Source of the DNA: JADCRZ01 sp041751095 | Lineage (GTDB): Bacteria > Bacteroidota > Bacteroidia > Chitinophagales > Chitinophagaceae | Assembly: GCA_041751095.1 (NCBI GenBank) | Contig: JBGSYC010000091.1 | Span: forward strand, 1-64,000 | Length of the DNA stretch: 64,000 nucleotides | Direction: 5' to 3' | Shown: positions 9,138 through 17,273 of the stretch, one piece after another | Layout: every line of letters begins with the position of its first letter | Numbering within the stretch: position 1 is the first letter of the stretch | Translations under genes and position numbers: made by a program | The notes under the pieces: model-generated | Told to the model about the DNA's origin: nothing | Seen by the model: the letters and a program-made list of their open reading frames with translations, nothing else | Databases searched by the model: none

Positions 9138-10295
9138 TTAATTAACTATTCCCTGCACTCTTTCCATAGCCTCCCGCAACACTTCGGCTTTCTGGCATAA
9201 ACTTACTCTTACAAACTTATTTCCCTGGCTGCCAAAGATTCCTCCCGGTGTGATGAAAACGTTTTTTTCATAGAGGATTTTATCACTTAACTGGTAACCA
9301 TCCGTGAAGGCAGGCGGTACCTTTGCCCACACGAATAGTCCTGCCTGCCCGGAATTATACCTGCAATTCAAATAATCAAGCAATGTGAAGACAAGTTCCC
9401 GCCGGGTAGCATAGATGTTGTTCAGTTCTGTATACCAGTCCTTACCGAGCTCTAATGCTTTTGCAGCAGCAAGTTGAACAGGGAGGAACATCCCGCTATC
9501 CATATTGCTTTTGAACTGCAATACCTGATCGATGCGTTCCTTTGCGCCGGCAAGAACTCCTACTCTCCAACCAGCCATATTACTTGCCTTGCTCAGAGAA
9601 TTCAACTCCACGGCCACATCTTTTGCGCCATCAACGGCTAAAATACTCATTGGGCGCTCGTTCAGAATAAAGCTATATGGATTATCGTGGCAGATAAGGA
9701 TAGCATGTTTTTTTCCAAAAGCGATAATTTTAGCGAACAGTTCTGTGGAAGGCAGCTGGCCTGTGGGCATTTGAGGATAATTGACCCACATCAATTTGAC
9801 CTGGCTTAAGTCCATATTTTCAAGAGCGTCAAAATCAGGCTCCCAGGAATTATCTTCTTTTAATTCGTATTCGAGGAATTGCCCCCCGGCCAGCTTTACA
9901 GCGCTTTTATAAGTTGGATAGCCAGGATTCGGGACAAGTGCTTTGTCCCCTTCATTCAGATAAGTCATACAGACGTGCATGATCCCCTCTTTGGAACCTA
10001 TCAGCGGCAGTATTTCCCTGGCAGGATCAAGTATAACTCCGTACCATCTTTTATAAAACGCGCTCATAGCATTTCTTAAAACCGGGGAACCTTTATAATT
10101 CTGGTAACCGTGATTATCTGGTTTGGCGCTTTCTTCCTGTAAAATACGGATGACGTCAGGATGGGGCGGCAGATCCGGGCTGCCGATCCCAAGATTAATG
10201 ATCTGCTTACCGGCCTTATTCAGTTCATCGATTTCCCGCAGTTTTGTTGAAAAATAATATTCACCAATTCCTTCAAGCCTTTTAGATGTTTGCAT
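9138..10295 (-). CDS. PLP-dependent aminotransferase, probably aromatic
   Basis: Class I/II fold aminotransferase. From the chosen start, Lys236 in LNSLSKASNMAGWRVG is the Schiff-base lysine; VPNPGYPTY, CHDNPYSF and the NYPQMPTGQ block give the PLP and substrate pocket. Flanked by pheA and tyrA, it most likely transaminates phenylpyruvate and 4-hydroxyphenylpyruvate to Phe and Tyr; this role is inferred from context, since the sequence alone would also fit an aspartate- or LL-DAP-type enzyme. I start at ATG 10295 (MQTSKRLEGIGEYYF, 385 residues) because homologues begin there; an in-frame ATG at 10331 would add 12 unrelated residues. Confidence 0.88.
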   Translation of the reverse strand: MQTSKRLEGIGEYYFSTKLREIDELNKAGKQIINLGIGSPDLPPHPDVIRILQEESAKPDNHGYQNYKGSPVLRNAMSAFYKRWYGVILDPAREILPLIGSKEGIMHVCMTYLNEGDKALVPNPGYPTYKSAVKLAGGQFLEYELKEDNSWEPDFDALENMDLSQVKLMWVNYPQMPTGQLPSTELFAKIIAFGKKHAILICHDNPYSFILNERPMSILAVDGAKDVAVELNSLSKASNMAGWRVGVLAGAKERIDQVLQFKSNMDSGMFLPVQLAAAKALELGKDWYTELNNIYATRRELVFTLLDYLNCRYNSGQAGLFVWAKVPPAFTDGYQLSDKILYEKNVFITPGGIFGSQGNKFVRVSLCQKAEVLREAMERVQGIVN

Positions 10296-10367
10296 GTAAT
10301 TCAGTTTAAAGCTTAATCTATACCAAGCCATGTTTTCATCGTAGATAAACGATTAAGGCAAAAATAT

Positions 10368-11240
10368 TCAGGCTGTTTTTCCTTTTTTATAGACACCGTA
10401 AACATTCAATTCCTGAGTAAGTGGTTTCATTTTCTTTATAACCTGGTCAAATATTTTAACGCTCTCAAATTCCATATCAGCGTGAAACGAATACTTCCAG
10501 TCGCTGCCGGGTATGGGAAAAGACTGAAGCTTGCTTAAATTGATTCCGGCATCAGCTATTGTCGTAAGCACTTTTGCTAAACTGCCTCTGGAGTGGTCAG
10601 TATGAAAGTTGACAGAAGCCTTATCAGCATTATCCACCGTTTTAGCCATATCTTCCCTTTGAATAATCAAAAAGCGGGTATAATTATTTTTCAGGGTATG
10701 GATATTCGGAGCGATAATATCGAGCCGAAAAAGCTCGGCGGCCAGGCGGCTGGCTATGGCTGCCGTATGCCTGCTGCGATTCTGGTGGATATGTTTCGCG
10801 CTTAAGGCAGTATCTTCCGTTTCTACCAGCTTCCAGTTGAAGTTGTCAAGAAATCCGAAGCACTGTTGTATTGCCATTGAATGGGAATGAACTTCACGGA
10901 TATCCTCAATTTTTACCCCGGGGTTTACCAGCAGGTTTTGCCGTATCTGTAAATATATTTCACCGGCAATCTTCAATTTGCTTTTTTGTAAAAGATTATA
11001 ATTGGGCAGTATACTGCCGGCTATAGAATTTTCTATCGCCATCACACCTCCGTCACTTTCTTTTTTATTGCCTGCGATTTTTACTACCTCACCGAATGTG
11101 GCGCATGGAATCACTTCTACATCTTTCCCAAAGAATTGCCAGGCTGCCATTTGGTGAAAACTGCCTTCATATCCCTGGATGGATACCCGTGGACAAGGCG
11201 ATTTTTCAGCAGGTGCAGTAAGCTTCGTAACGGTAGTCAT
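10368..11240 (-). CDS. pheA: Prephenate dehydratase with ACT domain
   Basis: Converts prephenate to phenylpyruvate, the committing step to phenylalanine. The first ~190 residues form the dehydratase (VSIQGYEGSFHQMAAWQFF at the start, MAIENSIAGSILPNY, and NNYTRFLII with the catalytic Thr-Arg-Phe). The last ~90 residues are an ACT domain (ASVNFHTDHSRGSLAKVL). The Phe-binding ESRP motif of the family reads QSFP here, within LSKLQSFPIPG, so allosteric binding may differ from the E. coli pattern. There is no chorismate mutase domain; that activity is fused to the DAHP synthase. It is the first structural gene after the Phe/Tyr leader and terminator, and hence the direct target of the attenuator. 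Confidence 0.95.
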   Translation of the reverse strand: MTTVTKLTAPAEKSPCPRVSIQGYEGSFHQMAAWQFFGKDVEVIPCATFGEVVKIAGNKKESDGGVMAIENSIAGSILPNYNLLQKSKLKIAGEIYLQIRQNLLVNPGVKIEDIREVHSHSMAIQQCFGFLDNFNWKLVETEDTALSAKHIHQNRSRHTAAIASRLAAELFRLDIIAPNIHTLKNNYTRFLIIQREDMAKTVDNADKASVNFHTDHSRGSLAKVLTTIADAGINLSKLQSFPIPGSDWKYSFHADMEFESVKIFDQVIKKMKPLTQELNVYGVYKKGKTA

Positions 11241-11272
11241 TGGTAAACCTTTTTCTTGTTAAGGCAGTGATT

Positions 11273-11303
11273 AAAAAAAATCCCCCGACTTGATCGGGGG
11301 ATT
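11273..11303 (-). terminator. Attenuator terminator in the pheA leader
   Basis: On the minus strand a perfect 10-bp stem, AATCCCCCGA paired with TCGGGGGATT around a 5-base TCAAG loop, is followed directly by a run of T. This is a textbook intrinsic terminator, but it sits between a leader peptide and pheA, where it would end transcription before the operon. The GGGGG at 11345-11349, inside the leader peptide coding sequence, can pair with the CCCCC of the stem (11296-11300) as an alternative, antiterminating helix. Confidence 0.85.
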
Positions 11304-11324
11304 CGTATTGTTGATTACATTGAT

Positions 11325-11408
11325 TCAGCGTTGCTCAACAAAAGCCCCCTTATTGTTACTAAAATAGTAGTAAAAATAAAACAGGTTATATGCTTTTGTT
11401 TGTATCAT
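11325..11408 (-). CDS. Phe/Tyr leader peptide of the aromatic operon
   Basis: A 27-codon ORF (ATG 11408, stop TGA 11325-11327) encodes a peptide whose middle reads LFYFYYYF: three Phe and four Tyr codons without interruption, with a further Tyr before and a Phe after. It ends 22 bases before a strong intrinsic terminator that precedes pheA. This is the layout of a translation-coupled attenuator of the kind known from pheL-pheA and the his and trp leaders. Shortage of charged tRNA-Phe or tRNA-Tyr would stall the ribosome on the run, free the downstream GGGGG segment to pair with the terminator's CCCCC arm, and allow read-through. An in-frame ATG six bases upstream (11414) is an alternative start. 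There is no Trp codon, matching the operon content (Phe and Tyr branches plus common genes). Regulation is inferred from architecture only. Confidence 0.85.
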   Translation of the reverse strand: MIQTKAYNLFYFYYYFSNNKGAFVEQR

Positions 11409-11416
11409 GAGCATTT

Positions 11417-11424
11417 CAAAAATA
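11417..11424 (-). promoter_or_regulatory. Promoter box of the aromatic operon leader
   Basis: The minus strand reads TATTTTTG, an exact TAnnTTTG match, just upstream of the leader peptide ATG. Transcription would then begin only a few bases before the ATG, giving an almost leaderless mRNA. No good -33 TTG is visible, so the exact start is uncertain. Confidence 0.45.
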
Positions 11425-11519
11425 ATAACTTAATGCTAAAAGAATATATTTTTTTTTAGTTACCGAATTCGGGTTTGCAAAATCAGTAATGTTTTTAAAC
11501 CAACATCTGTTATGCGGAC

Positions 11520-12083
11520 CTATTGAAGGCGCTTCAGCAAATGTTCATCTATCATCTTAAATAAATGGAACGGCCGGTAAATCCTCCAGTTGCCCAGATC
11601 CATCAATTCAACATAATAGTTGAGTTTTGCTTTCTTGAAATCGTACTGTGTTTGTTCGGGCATGTTCAGGCAAACCACCCATCCGTTTTCGTCACTTACA
11701 TCCTCATGCCACTCCTCATAATAATCCCGGTCACCGTTATGGAAATTTAACACGTTCTCCCCGATAAGGATATACTTGGTAATGCCGTTTGCCAGGAATA
11801 TGTCAACTACGTCGCGTTTTAACGCCATGATATCGTTTTCTATCGCATCGTTCCATTCGCCAATGAGCTCTATGATAGCATACCGTTCTTCGTAATCAGC
11901 CATGATCACTTTGAGGTACAGCGTTTTGGAGCCAAATTCATCCCATTGGGGGTGAATGTAGTAATTATAGATGGTTTGGGTAAATTCGAACTCCGAGTAA
12001 ACCCTTCCATAGAAAGGTGAATATTCATCCTCCTCACTTACATAAATATGTCGCCAGTTATAAAAAGGTTCAATATCGTGCAT
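11520..12083 (-). CDS. Conserved hypothetical protein of Bacteroidota
   Basis: 187 residues from ATG 12083 (MHDIEPFYNWRHIYV); an in-frame GTG two codons upstream is possible but less likely. No known domain was recognised. The protein is acidic and rich in aromatic residues (Tyr, Trp, Phe), with no signal peptide or membrane segment, so it is probably a folded cytosolic protein. Blocks such as NWRHIYVSEEDEYSPF and GNWRIYRPFHLFKMI look conserved-type rather than random. It ends about 95 bases before the aromatic operon promoter box and follows the T9SS cargo gene in direction, with a strong terminator between them, so a shared operon is unlikely. Function unknown. Confidence 0.75.
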   Translation of the reverse strand: MHDIEPFYNWRHIYVSEEDEYSPFYGRVYSEFEFTQTIYNYYIHPQWDEFGSKTLYLKVIMADYEERYAIIELIGEWNDAIENDIMALKRDVVDIFLANGITKYILIGENVLNFHNGDRDYYEEWHEDVSDENGWVVCLNMPEQTQYDFKKAKLNYYVELMDLGNWRIYRPFHLFKMIDEHLLKRLQ

Positions 12084-12170
12084 ACTCACAAATTGCGGTC
12101 AGTCATTAATCGAACGCCTTTTTGATTCCCGGTTTCCGGCTCCGGAATGTAAATTCCTGCCGGATGAAAT

Positions 12171-12204
12171 TAAAGAAGGCTGTGGCAATATACAGCCTTC
12201 TTTA
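12171..12204 (-). terminator. Intrinsic terminator after the T9SS cargo gene
   Basis: A perfect 13-bp inverted repeat (TAAAGAAGGCTGT and its complement) around an 8-base loop begins 22 bases after the stop codon of the minus-strand cargo gene. The 3' arm ends in a T-rich stretch on the minus strand, as in an intrinsic terminator. Confidence 0.7.
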
Positions 12205-12225
12205 TCGCGTATCCAAAATTTTCTT

Positions 12226-13470
12226 CTACTGATAAATGATTTTTCCTGAGGAGACTACCTTTTTGGATTTGTTTACAATATTCACAATATAAGCGCCCCT
12301 GGTAAGCCTTGAATCCATCAATACATCTTCTGTCTGGCCTTTCATACCCACACTAACGCTTTTTACCGATATGATCCTGCCGGATAAATCAGCTAATTGT
12401 ATATCATACTTCCCGAACTGGTAATCATCGAAGGTTACTTTGAAAATGCCCTGCTGAACGGGGTTAGGATATACACTTATCTGCTTGAAGACCCAATCGA
12501 TCCTCCTTTCCATGGCCCTGCTGTTCTCAGTTGATTTATCAAAAGCCAGGTTACCTGTGGCCAGGTCTGAGCAGCTTGATACCTGCGTCTTTATGTCTTC
12601 TTTTTCAGCTTTCAGGGTGAGGAGGTCAACCTTGTAATATCCTCCATTGATCACAGCACTTGACACAACAAGATTTCCGTTATCATCAACTGCCGCGCCG
12701 TTAGTGGTAAAGCTGGCCGGAATGCCTTCGATAGTTCCCAGATGGGTAGCCACCTGCTTTTTAATGTTTATTTTAAAAACATGCTGGTTTGCTGAAATAA
12801 CATATAAGTTTCCGTAGGCGTCGGCTATCATATCGCCACCCCAGATATTGCGGCTGTGGATTGAAAAATCCTTGTTCCCCGGGTGATCCTGGATTTTACC
12901 CAATTTTGTGACGACTGTTTTTTTACCTGTGGTAAAGCGGATAAAATGGTTTGCGTCGTTGCTTAAAGCGTATCCGTTGCCATCTGAGGCAATCACCATT
13001 CTTGTCAGATGATTTGATTCGTTCTTCAGTTCGCCCGGAGAAAATATCTGGTCTGACAGACAGTACACTTTAAGCACACCTTCTTTTTGATACAGGTCAA
13101 TCCATCGCAAATCGCCGATCTGCATAGGCGAAAAAAACAGTTTGTTATGCCTTTTGTCAAAAGCTGCAGCCGCCACCATAGTGGCCGTAGGATACATGTG
13201 TGATACCGACTTCCGGCCATTATGCATGATTTCACTGGCAGGAACCGGCTCATTCGACCTTGCATTTATTAAAGAATACCGCGTTTGAGTTTTGTCGAAG
13301 ATAGTCCGCACAACCTGGCCGGTCGAAAGGTCGATCTCCCGGATAGTCATCCACTCCATCTTGCCGGGTTCGCTGCTAACAATTGCAAACGCGTTCCCGC
13401 CTTTTTTTTGAGCGGAAGTGACGAGAAAAGATAAAAAGAACACTACGGGAAGTAAATTTCTGAATTTCAT
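12226..13470 (-). CDS. Secreted protein with type IX sorting domain
   Basis: 414 residues. A Sec signal peptide is visible (MKFRNLLPVVFFLSFLVTSA). The C-terminal ~80 residues form a Por/T9SS sorting domain: it starts with ISVYPNPVQQGIFKVTF, continues as short beta strands (YDIQLADLSGRII) and ends with GAYIVNIVNKSKKVVSSGKII. The protein is therefore exported to the periplasm and then through the type IX system to the cell surface or medium. The central part has repeated motifs of the type DAYGNLYVISANQHVFKI and DDNGNLVVSSAV, suggesting a beta-propeller similar to SMP-30/NHL folds, but no catalytic residues could be assigned. Substrate unknown. Confidence 0.8.
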   Translation of the reverse strand: MKFRNLLPVVFFLSFLVTSAQKKGGNAFAIVSSEPGKMEWMTIREIDLSTGQVVRTIFDKTQTRYSLINARSNEPVPASEIMHNGRKSVSHMYPTATMVAAAAFDKRHNKLFFSPMQIGDLRWIDLYQKEGVLKVYCLSDQIFSPGELKNESNHLTRMVIASDGNGYALSNDANHFIRFTTGKKTVVTKLGKIQDHPGNKDFSIHSRNIWGGDMIADAYGNLYVISANQHVFKINIKKQVATHLGTIEGIPASFTTNGAAVDDNGNLVVSSAVINGGYYKVDLLTLKAEKEDIKTQVSSCSDLATGNLAFDKSTENSRAMERRIDWVFKQISVYPNPVQQGIFKVTFDDYQFGKYDIQLADLSGRIISVKSVSVGMKGQTEDVLMDSRLTRGAYIVNIVNKSKKVVSSGKIIYQ

Positions 13471-13557
13471 AATTATCGATTTTACAATGAAGAAAGTACA
13501 GAAAAGTTACTCTATTTTTTAGAAACTTCAGTGGTGTTTTACCTTGTTTAAAATTAT

Positions 13558-14373
13558 TTAATTACCCTGCATAACAGCCTTTTTAACGCTTCCATATTGT
13601 AACAGCAGTTTCTTGGCTTTATCATAATCGGTCATATTCAGCTTCTCCATAACCATCTTCGTTCCCCGGTCAACCAGCTTTTCATTGGTCAGTTGCATGT
13701 TGACCATTCTGTTGTCTTCAACCCTACCAATCTGTATCATTACTGAAGTGGAAATCATGTTTAACACGAGCTTTTGCGCCGTGCCGCTTTTCATGCGGGT
13801 GCTACCCGTCACAAACTCGGGGCCTACGATGATCTCAATAGGGTAATCGGCGTGTTGGCTAAGGGGTGCACCGGGGTTACAGGATATTGAACCGGTAACA
13901 ATATCATTCTTCCTGCAATTTTGTAAAGCACCAATAACATAGGGTGTTGTACCGCTGGCTGCAACCCCGATCACAACATCTTTGCTGCTTACGAAAAATT
14001 TCTCGAGGTCGGCCCAACCTTGCTCCATACTGTCTTCCGCATATTCCACTGCCTTTTGGATGGCTACTTCACCACCTGCAATCAAACCGATAACCAACCC
14101 GTATGGCATTCCATAGGTGGGGGGTATCTCGCTGGCATCTAAAATTCCCAAGCGGCCACTTGTACCGGCTCCCAGATAAAATAAACGCCCGCCTGCAAGC
14201 ATCTTATCGGTTATTGCGGTAACAAGCTTTTCGATTTCAGGAATCGCTCTTGCCACCGCTTCAGGTACAACCTGGTCTTCTTTATTTATATTATACAGAA
14301 TATCATAAACGCTCATCTTTTCGAGATTACGATAGGGACTTGGTTCTTCAGTGATCCGGGGAAAGTCATTCAT
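13558..14373 (-). CDS. murQ: N-acetylmuramic acid 6-phosphate etherase
   Basis: Cleaves the lactyl ether of MurNAc-6-phosphate to give GlcNAc-6-phosphate and D-lactate in peptidoglycan recycling. It is a single SIS domain; typical blocks are RLFYLGAGTSGRLGILDASE near residue 65, GVAASGTTPYVIGAL, and TGSTRMKSGTAQKLVLNMIS. It has 271 residues, slightly shorter than the ~300 of many homologues but complete at both ends (C-terminus YDKAKKLLLQYGSVKKAV). An amino-sugar kinase gene lies 152 bases upstream on the same strand and could supply its phosphorylated substrate, so the pair forms a small cell-wall recycling unit. Confidence 0.95.
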   Translation of the reverse strand: MNDFPRITEEPSPYRNLEKMSVYDILYNINKEDQVVPEAVARAIPEIEKLVTAITDKMLAGGRLFYLGAGTSGRLGILDASEIPPTYGMPYGLVIGLIAGGEVAIQKAVEYAEDSMEQGWADLEKFFVSSKDVVIGVAASGTTPYVIGALQNCRKNDIVTGSISCNPGAPLSQHADYPIEIIVGPEFVTGSTRMKSGTAQKLVLNMISTSVMIQIGRVEDNRMVNMQLTNEKLVDRGTKMVMEKLNMTDYDKAKKLLLQYGSVKKAVMQGN

Positions 14374-14463
14374 ACTTAATGGTTTCTTAAAATCTTTGGT
14401 TGATTACTCAGCAACCAGTGCAGTTATTTTTCTGCACCAAGAAAAAACGGTCATAATTACTGG

Positions 14464-14471
14464 CAAATGTA
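14464..14471 (-). promoter_or_regulatory. Possible promoter box upstream of murQ
   Basis: The minus strand reads TACATTTG, matching TAnnTTTG, between the kinase gene and murQ. It would give an untranslated leader of roughly 85 bases containing a GTGCAG/CTGCAC hairpin. No matching -33 element was found, so this is a weak call. Confidence 0.3.
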
Positions 14472-14525
14472 GTAAGTCTTGTGTAAGCGGGTAATTATAA
14501 ACCCGGCAAACACGTTAATTCTTAA

Positions 14526-15380
14526 TTATCCGTGCTCACGATCAGGGGTATGATATTTAATTAAACCTTCCATGGGGTTTCGCAATATGATTCCCAATTC
14601 AAGTTCGTATGAATTGCACAACTCTTTTATGACATCTTTAAATCCGAAGGCAATGCCACCTACAAAGTTTATGGGGAATTTCCAGCTTTCCCGGTATTTG
14701 CAGATATGCTGAAAGAAGAAATCATTTAACCCGTCCTCGATAATATTTTCAATCATGTAATGCCCGCGGTTTTCCGCCAGGAATGTAGCATACGACGCCA
14801 GGTACCGGTTGGGCAGGGGGTGCTTGTAAACATGATCTAGTATGGAAACGGTATCGGTTTTAAATTGGTCATTGAAGCGAAAGGTAAGGTCCTCATCAAA
14901 GGTTTTATAAAGATAATATTGAAGCACTTTTTTCCCAAGGTAAGCGCCGCTTCCTTCATCGCCGAGTACATATCCTAAACCCGGGCTGTTCTTCATTATC
15001 TTCGTCCCGTTGAAATAACAGGAATTGCTACCGGTGCCTAAAATACAGGCGATCCCTTTTTTATTTCCGCACAAAGCCCTTGCCGCAGCCATAAGATCAG
15101 TGTCAACAGAAATTGCCGCATCAGGAAATACGCTTTGCAGTGCGTTCCTGATCACTTTACGGTTAACGGCGCTTTTACAACCGGTTCCATAATAAAAAAT
15201 ATCTTTCACCTGCGCTCTCCTGATCTTAGGGAACAGTTCCTTATTTACCAGATCGGTTATCTGGCTCCCTTTAAGGAAATAGGGGCTTATCCCCTGCGTT
15301 ATAATCCTTTTTTTCCGTCCTTCATGCACCAAGCTCCACTCACATTTTGTACTGCCGCTATCAGCTATCAGTTTCGCCAT
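14526..15380 (-). CDS. BadF/BadG-type amino-sugar kinase (GlcNAc/MurNAc kinase-like)
   Basis: 284-residue ATPase of the ASKHA fold. The phosphate-1 loop is DSGSTKCEWSLV at the N-terminus; phosphate-2 is CILGTGSNSCYFNG around residue 110; LGYVLGDEGSGAYLGKK follows, and an adenosine-type loop FVGGIAFGFKDV lies near the C-terminus. These match Bacteroidota proteins annotated as N-acetylglucosamine kinases. The neighbour murQ suggests that the sugar is GlcNAc or MurNAc from peptidoglycan turnover; the precise substrate cannot be read from sequence. The start at 15380 (MAKLIADSGSTK) is tightly fixed by the phosphate-1 motif. Confidence 0.85.
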   Translation of the reverse strand: MAKLIADSGSTKCEWSLVHEGRKKRIITQGISPYFLKGSQITDLVNKELFPKIRRAQVKDIFYYGTGCKSAVNRKVIRNALQSVFPDAAISVDTDLMAAARALCGNKKGIACILGTGSNSCYFNGTKIMKNSPGLGYVLGDEGSGAYLGKKVLQYYLYKTFDEDLTFRFNDQFKTDTVSILDHVYKHPLPNRYLASYATFLAENRGHYMIENIIEDGLNDFFFQHICKYRESWKFPINFVGGIAFGFKDVIKELCNSYELELGIILRNPMEGLIKYHTPDREHG

Positions 15381-15521
15381 ATAACCTGGTTTTTGTTAAG
15401 TGATCTATCCAAAGCGTGTAAGACTTTTCCGCCTAAACTTATTACAAATTTGCACAAGTAATGCCATCAATAAACTTTCCAAATGAGGGAATTGGGTTAA
15501 TTTGCACCATTGAACAGTTAT

Positions 15522-17117
15522 ATGCAGACTCAAAAAAAAAAATTACAGGTTTGGTTACCCCTTTTGTTTTCCCTGGTAATGATCGTCGGGATGATCATAG
15601 GATTTAAATTAAGGGAGAATACACGCACGGCTAAAAGCTTCTTTAATATTGACAGGAGGTCTCCCCTGCAGCAGGTGCTGGATCTGATCAGGACGAGGTA
15701 TGTGGATGCAGTTGATACGGACACACTTGCCGATGAAGCTATTGAGCAACTTTTATCCAGACTTGATCCCCATTCGGTTTACATTCCTCCGGTTGAATTA
15801 GGCGAGTTGAACGAAGATCTTCAGGGGAATTTTCAGGGAATAGGCATAGAATTCCATATTCTCACCGATACGGTTAATGTAGTAAACGTACTTGAAAAGG
15901 GCCCGGGTGAGAGAGCCGGCTTGATGGTAGGAGATCAGTTTGTAAAAGTAGAAGACTCGGTAGTAGCCGGTAACCACATCACACCGGAAAAGATCAAAAA
16001 GCTGTTGCGTGGACCGGGTACCAGCGAAGTAGAGGTGACAGTGCTGCGTGAAGGACAGCCAAAGCAATTTACAATAAGGCGGGGCATGATACCATTACCC
16101 TCTGTTGATGCGGCCTATATGATCGATAAGCAAACCGGCCTTCTCCGCATCAATAAATTTTCCCAAACCACATATAAGGAGTTCATGCAGAGCATGGAAT
16201 CACTTAAGTCACAGGGAATGACCCGGCTGATCCTTGATTTACGTGGAAACGGAGGTGGCATCCTGAATGAAGCCGTTGACATTGCAGACCAGTTTTTGGA
16301 CGAGGATAAACTTATCACATTCACAAAAGGAGATAAGTTAAAAAAAGAGGAATACCGCTGCCAGCGGGAAGGGCTTTTTGAACAAGGCCGCCTGGTGGTT
16401 CTTACCGACGAAGGATCTGCCAGCGCCAGCGAGGTGCTTGCAGGAGCTTTGCAGGACTGGGACAGGGCTACCATCATCGGGCGGCGCACGTTCGGAAAAG
16501 GCCTGGTGCAGGAGCAATACGATCTTTCTGACGGCTCTGCCCTCCGTTTAACAGTAGCCCGGTATTATACACCTTTAGGCCGGAGCATCCAGAAGTCTTA
16601 TGTGGGAAACAGCAATTACCGTAAGGAGATCATGGAACGCTATCATCACGGGGAATTTATTTATGCAGACAGCAATAAGGTACAAACTGGAAAAGCTTAT
16701 AAAACAAAAAGCGGCAGAAGCGTTTATAGCGGCGGAGGCATTATGCCTGATATTTTCGTGCCTTTTGATACAAATGCCCTATCTCCTGCACTGTCGTCTC
16801 TCTATTTATCGCCAGCCCTTAATGATTTTATATACAGCTATTACATCAAGCACAAAAATGAATTTAAGGCATACCGTTCGGCGATAGATTTTGCAACAAA
16901 ATTCAAAGATGAAGAATTGATCTGGAACCAGTTGGTATCTTATGCAGCAAAAGATAGTATCGACCTGAGTAAGCTTCCCGGCACAGATAAAATGATCGTC
17001 CAACGAAGAGTAAAGGCTTTACTTGCCCGGCTGCCGTGGAGGAATGAAGGATATTATGAAGTGCTGAATCTTTCAGATCCTGTTGTGAGAAGGGCGGTGG
17101 AGGAAGTAGGGAGGTGA
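15522..17117 (+). CDS. ctpA: S41 C-terminal processing peptidase
   Basis: Membrane-anchored serine peptidase of the CtpA/Tsp family facing the periplasm. From ATG 15522 (531 residues; the in-frame TTG at 15510 is less likely) it has a basic tip, a signal anchor (VWLPLLFSLVMIVGMIIGF), then a PDZ domain about residues 80-170 (FQGIGIEFHI through VEVTVLREG), then the peptidase. LILDLRGNGGGILNEAVD precedes the nucleophile motif DEGSASASEVLAGALQDW around residues 299-303, and the catalytic Lys lies in RTFGKGLVQEQYDL. A C-terminal extension of ~130 residues follows the domain. A TTAATTTG box (one mismatch to TAnnTTTG) lies just upstream. Heptad repeats start directly after its stop codon. Confidence 0.93.
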   Translation: MQTQKKKLQVWLPLLFSLVMIVGMIIGFKLRENTRTAKSFFNIDRRSPLQQVLDLIRTRYVDAVDTDTLADEAIEQLLSRLDPHSVYIPPVELGELNEDLQGNFQGIGIEFHILTDTVNVVNVLEKGPGERAGLMVGDQFVKVEDSVVAGNHITPEKIKKLLRGPGTSEVEVTVLREGQPKQFTIRRGMIPLPSVDAAYMIDKQTGLLRINKFSQTTYKEFMQSMESLKSQGMTRLILDLRGNGGGILNEAVDIADQFLDEDKLITFTKGDKLKKEEYRCQREGLFEQGRLVVLTDEGSASASEVLAGALQDWDRATIIGRRTFGKGLVQEQYDLSDGSALRLTVARYYTPLGRSIQKSYVGNSNYRKEIMERYHHGEFIYADSNKVQTGKAYKTKSGRSVYSGGGIMPDIFVPFDTNALSPALSSLYLSPALNDFIYSYYIKHKNEFKAYRSAIDFATKFKDEELIWNQLVSYAAKDSIDLSKLPGTDKMIVQRRVKALLARLPWRNEGYYEVLNLSDPVVRRAVEEVGR

Positions 17118-17273
17118 GTGTGAGGTATGAGGTATGGGTAATTTGGCTTGCAGACTCGTCAGGATGCGTGGGAATGCCTCAGCCAGCGCGTTTCCTCAGC
17201 CTCTCCCGGCCAAAAACGAACCCCACACCCCATACCCCATACCTCATGCCCCACACTGCTCTGTACTCCCCCC
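17118..17273. repeat. Heptad repeats in opposite orientation between convergent genes
   Basis: Directly after the ctpA stop come two TGAGGTA units (17121-17134) and a TGGGTA unit. At 17226-17253, just before the end of tex, the same units occur on the other strand (TACCCCA, TACCTCA, TGCCCCA). The two sets are complementary and could pair into a stem across the convergent gene ends, so they may act as a bidirectional terminator. The sequence between has nothing else recognisable. Confidence 0.6.
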
